This document shows, one piece after another, positions 62,101-64,000 of a stretch of DNA of 64,000 nucleotides; the stretch's first letter is position 1, and the number at the start of each line of letters is the position of its first letter. Origin of the DNA: Halobacteriovorax marinus (GTDB taxonomy: Bacteria; Bdellovibrionota; Bacteriovoracia; Bacteriovoracales; Bacteriovoracaceae); the NCBI GenBank assembly GCA_002163155.1, contig MAAO01000010.1:28947-92946 (forward strand), written 5' to 3'. The notes below the pieces were generated by a model. It ran no database searches and was not told where the DNA came from. It saw only the letters and a list, made by a program, of their open reading frames with translations. The translations under genes were made by a program, and so were the position numbers.

Positions 62101-62847
62101 TTATTTTTCCTTATCAAGTAAATCTGCACGCCACTTCGTTGTCATTTCGACCTGCATTTCTTCTTTCCAGATTTCTATTTTCTTATGGTTACCACTTATT
62201 AAAACTGGAGGTACTTTCATTCCCTCAAATTCACTTGGTCTTGTGTACTGAGGATGCTCTAAGAGATTATATTCAAAACTGTCGCAAAGAGCACTTTGAT
62301 CATTACCGAGCACGCCTTCGCTGAAGCGAAAAGAAGAATCTATAATCGCCATAACAGCAATTTCTCCACCAGAGAGAACAAAGTCTCCTATGCAGTAGAC
62401 CTCATCTACATAACGAGAAAGAAATCTCTCGTCTACCCCTTCATACCTTCCGCAAATAAATACTAAATCTTTTTTCGAATCTTTCTGCAAATATGTATTT
62501 GCAAATTTCTTACAAGAGCTACTATTCCAAACTACTCCCCTAGGTGCAGTAAATATAACAGAGAATTCTTCCTTAAAATTATCTTCATCATAGTTTCCAG
62601 GCTTAATGACCCCTTCAACTAAAGCATTCTTTAAAACGTCTGCACGCATAACCATGCCAGGACCTCCACCATAGGGAGATTCATCAACACCTTTAAAGCC
62701 TTTCTTTGAATAATCAGAAAGAAACACTGTGTTTAATTCAAACTTCTCACCACGCATGCCTTGAAAGACTTGCCCCACTACTCCAACCTCTTTTAGAGGT
62801 TTAAAGAAATCAGGAAACATAGTGATGACCCAAATTCTTCTAGTCAT
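62101..62847 (-). CDS. trmD: tRNA (guanine-N1)-methyltransferase TrmD
   Basis: 248 residues from the ATG at 62847, which lies eight bases inside the rimM end and follows AAGGA. An ATG at 62868 is less likely. ITMFPDFF, SPYGGGPGMVMRADVL, ICGRYEGVDERF and IGDFVLSGGE are the trefoil-knot motifs. It methylates G37 of tRNA to prevent frameshifting. Second gene in the rimM-trmD unit. Confidence 0.97.
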   Translation of the reverse strand: MTRRIWVITMFPDFFKPLKEVGVVGQVFQGMRGEKFELNTVFLSDYSKKGFKGVDESPYGGGPGMVMRADVLKNALVEGVIKPGNYDEDNFKEEFSVIFTAPRGVVWNSSSCKKFANTYLQKDSKKDLVFICGRYEGVDERFLSRYVDEVYCIGDFVLSGGEIAVMAIIDSSFRFSEGVLGNDQSALCDSFEYNLLEHPQYTRPSEFEGMKVPPVLISGNHKKIEIWKEEMQVEMTTKWRADLLDKEK

Positions 62848-63391
62848 CAGTTTTCTTTCCTTCAACATATTCAGGACGAATAAAAGTCATAAAACCATTT
62901 TCAATATCAACTTCTGGAAAAAAGTTTTCAACAAATGGCAGTTCAAGAACTTCTTTACCTGGAGACTTTATGACAAGAACAACTTGAGCTGTATTGTCAT
63001 AGAAGTCCGAAACCTTTCCAACAACTTCAGAAGTCGTAACATCCCTTACTTCCAATCCAATGAGATCTGAATAATAAAATTCACCCTCTTCGGCCTCAGG
63101 AAAATTCTCTCGACTCATTTTAATTGTAAAAGGAATCATGCTCTCTACAAGGTTTCTATCACTCACCTCTTTAAGGTAAACAATCACCTTATTGCCAAAA
63201 GCAATGGACTTGATATGAAAATCTTCTCCACCTTCTTCAATTGAGCTGGCCTTACTACTTGGGAATAATGTTATTTCAGAGCCATTAGCGAGAACACTAT
63301 CTTCTGCGTTATTTAATACAAATGTGAATCCACCCTTTATTCCATGAGGCTTACCACACACACCTAATTCAATTAATTCATTTTTTTTCAT
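62840..63391 (-). CDS. rimM: ribosome maturation factor RimM
   Basis: 183 residues. GVCGKPHGIKGGFTF opens the N-domain; the PRC-barrel domain has FYYSDLIGLEVRD and LELPFVENFFPEVDIENG. It matures the 30S head by binding S19. It is the first gene of rimM-trmD-methyltransferase-rplS and is divergent from the VOC gene. Confidence 0.96.
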   Translation of the reverse strand: MKKNELIELGVCGKPHGIKGGFTFVLNNAEDSVLANGSEITLFPSSKASSIEEGGEDFHIKSIAFGNKVIVYLKEVSDRNLVESMIPFTIKMSRENFPEAEEGEFYYSDLIGLEVRDVTTSEVVGKVSDFYDNTAQVVLVIKSPGKEVLELPFVENFFPEVDIENGFMTFIRPEYVEGKKTDD

Positions 63392-63534
63392 AGGAATCCT
63401 TTTAGAATAGATTCATTAACTGGTCAATAACTCATAGGTAATAAATTTTCTCTATTAACATATAAACATAATCGATTTTACCTATTTAACAAAAAGAGCG
63501 ATAACTAAGACATCAAATAAACAAGGAGAAATAA

Positions 63535-63924
63535 ATGTTTAAAATAAAAGGTATAGACCACTTAAATATGAATATTAGAAATTACGAAGAAACAAAGAAG
63601 TTTTACTCTAAGTACTTCGGATTCAAAGTCCTAGAAGAGGATATTTCAAAAATGTCAGGAAACACATTCATGGTCATTGGAATACCGGGAATCATTTCAC
63701 TTTGTATGTATGAAAGTGAAGAGTTTAATTTCGAAAATCAGGCAATCTCTCACTTTGGACTCAACGTAGAAAATTTTGAGGAGGCCTTAGATCTTTTAAA
63801 GAAAGATAATATCCCTCTACTCTACAACAGTCCTATAAAATGGGAGAGCTCAGAATCAATTTACATCAGTGACCCAAGCGGGCACGAAATAGAATTAACT
63901 AAGAATTTTGCAGGAGGGTTTTAA
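63535..63924 (+). CDS. VOC-superfamily (glyoxalase/dioxygenase fold) protein
   Basis: 129 residues. GIDHLNMNIRNYEETKKFY has the first metal-binding His; a middle SHFGLNVENFEEA supplies another; the end SDPSGHEIELTK gives the Glu. These are the betaalphabetabetabeta repeats of glyoxalase I, fosfomycin-resistance and dioxygenase proteins. The substrate is unknown. AAGGAGA precedes the ATG; the next gene starts after one base. Confidence 0.88.
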   Translation: MFKIKGIDHLNMNIRNYEETKKFYSKYFGFKVLEEDISKMSGNTFMVIGIPGIISLCMYESEEFNFENQAISHFGLNVENFEEALDLLKKDNIPLLYNSPIKWESSESIYISDPSGHEIELTKNFAGGF

Positions 63925-63925
63925 T

Positions 63926-64000
63926 ATGTTTGGATTTCTAGGATATCACGTAAGACTTCAATCACCAGTGACAGGGGAAAGCTTAATAAGCTTCCCTTTT
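63926..64000 (+). CDS. start of an unidentified gene (truncated by window end)
   Basis: An ATG at 63926 lies seven bases after AGGAGGG, an excellent ribosome-binding site, and the frame stays open for 25 codons to the end (MFGFLGYHVRLQSPVTGESL and beyond). It follows the VOC gene by one base, so the two are probably one operon. Too little is visible to assign a family. Confidence 0.7.
   Translation, partial: MFGFLGYHVRLQSPVTGESLISFPF

Noticed and set aside
1..64000. tRNA, rRNA, CRISPR arrays, insertion sequences and prophage genes.
   Set aside because: No cloverleaf with GGTTCGAATCC-type arm, no repeat-spacer pattern, no transposase or integrase motif was found in reading the gaps and frames.

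Overview
The window is AT-rich chromosomal DNA of a Gram-negative bacterium. It has an outer membrane (LptD), many lipoproteins and Sec-exported proteins, several secreted zinc metalloproteases, a YkuD L,D-transpeptidase, an M23 endopeptidase and a regulator of the TIGR02147 type. Together these suggest a predatory Bdellovibrionota relative of the Bacteriovorax/Halobacteriovorax kind. That assignment is inferred from gene content and base composition only. I saw no rRNA, tRNA, insertion sequence, prophage or CRISPR array.

Layout. Positions 1-5.1 kb hold a truncated XRE-cupin regulator, a CHASE hybrid histidine kinase with a G8 tract, and umuDC. Positions 5.2-14.3 kb are an exported-protein region: a Kazal-type inhibitor behind a textbook sigma-54 promoter, two metalloproteases, an L,D-transpeptidase, a DUF1223 protein, a TIGR02147 regulator and a fatty-acid desaturase. 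Positions 14.4-18.7 kb carry a CBS protein, rnhA with an acid phosphatase and an FKBP isomerase, and a pterin-synthase-like gene coupled to an M14 carboxypeptidase. Positions 18.8-25.4 kb are a second sigma-54-type unit: a small surface protein followed by an 1836-residue lipoprotein metalloprotease. Positions 25.5-35.5 kb hold a DksA-like protein, a membrane ferredoxin, the rimP-nusA-infB-rbfA-truB operon, and a TPR/winged-helix regulator with two downstream genes.

Positions 35.6-43.4 kb carry the most unusual unit: six tightly coupled genes for a D-Ala-D-Ala ligase, a 1021-residue aminotransferase/acetyltransferase/pseudo-aminotransferase fusion, a C45 Ntn-hydrolase, a second class III aminotransferase and both subunits of a 3-oxoacid CoA-transferase. 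Just beyond it, on the other strand, lies a short candidate RNA with two GGA-loop hairpins that looks like a CsrA-titrating sRNA. Positions 43.6-54.3 kb hold a lipoprotein with a small ferredoxin, two nuclease-like genes, an M23 endopeptidase, surE, a glutamine amidotransferase beside a degenerate TrpF-like protein, and lptD-folC-accD. Positions 54.4-59.9 kb hold a large exported protein, a cyclic-nucleotide phosphodiesterase-like hydrolase, an HD-GYP pseudogene with two in-frame stops, rsmI and a STAS protein. Positions 59.9-63.4 kb are the rimM-trmD-SPOUT-rplS-rnhB housekeeping run, ending in a short YraN-like gene that needs an ATT start. A VOC protein and a truncated gene close the window.

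Three themes connect the genes. Envelope and prey-directed functions (proteases, an inhibitor, peptidoglycan enzymes, LPS assembly) dominate the accessory parts. Two of these units share sigma-54 promoters, so they may belong to one activator-dependent regulon. The translation and ribosome-maturation operons are conventional, with strong rho-independent terminators at unit boundaries.
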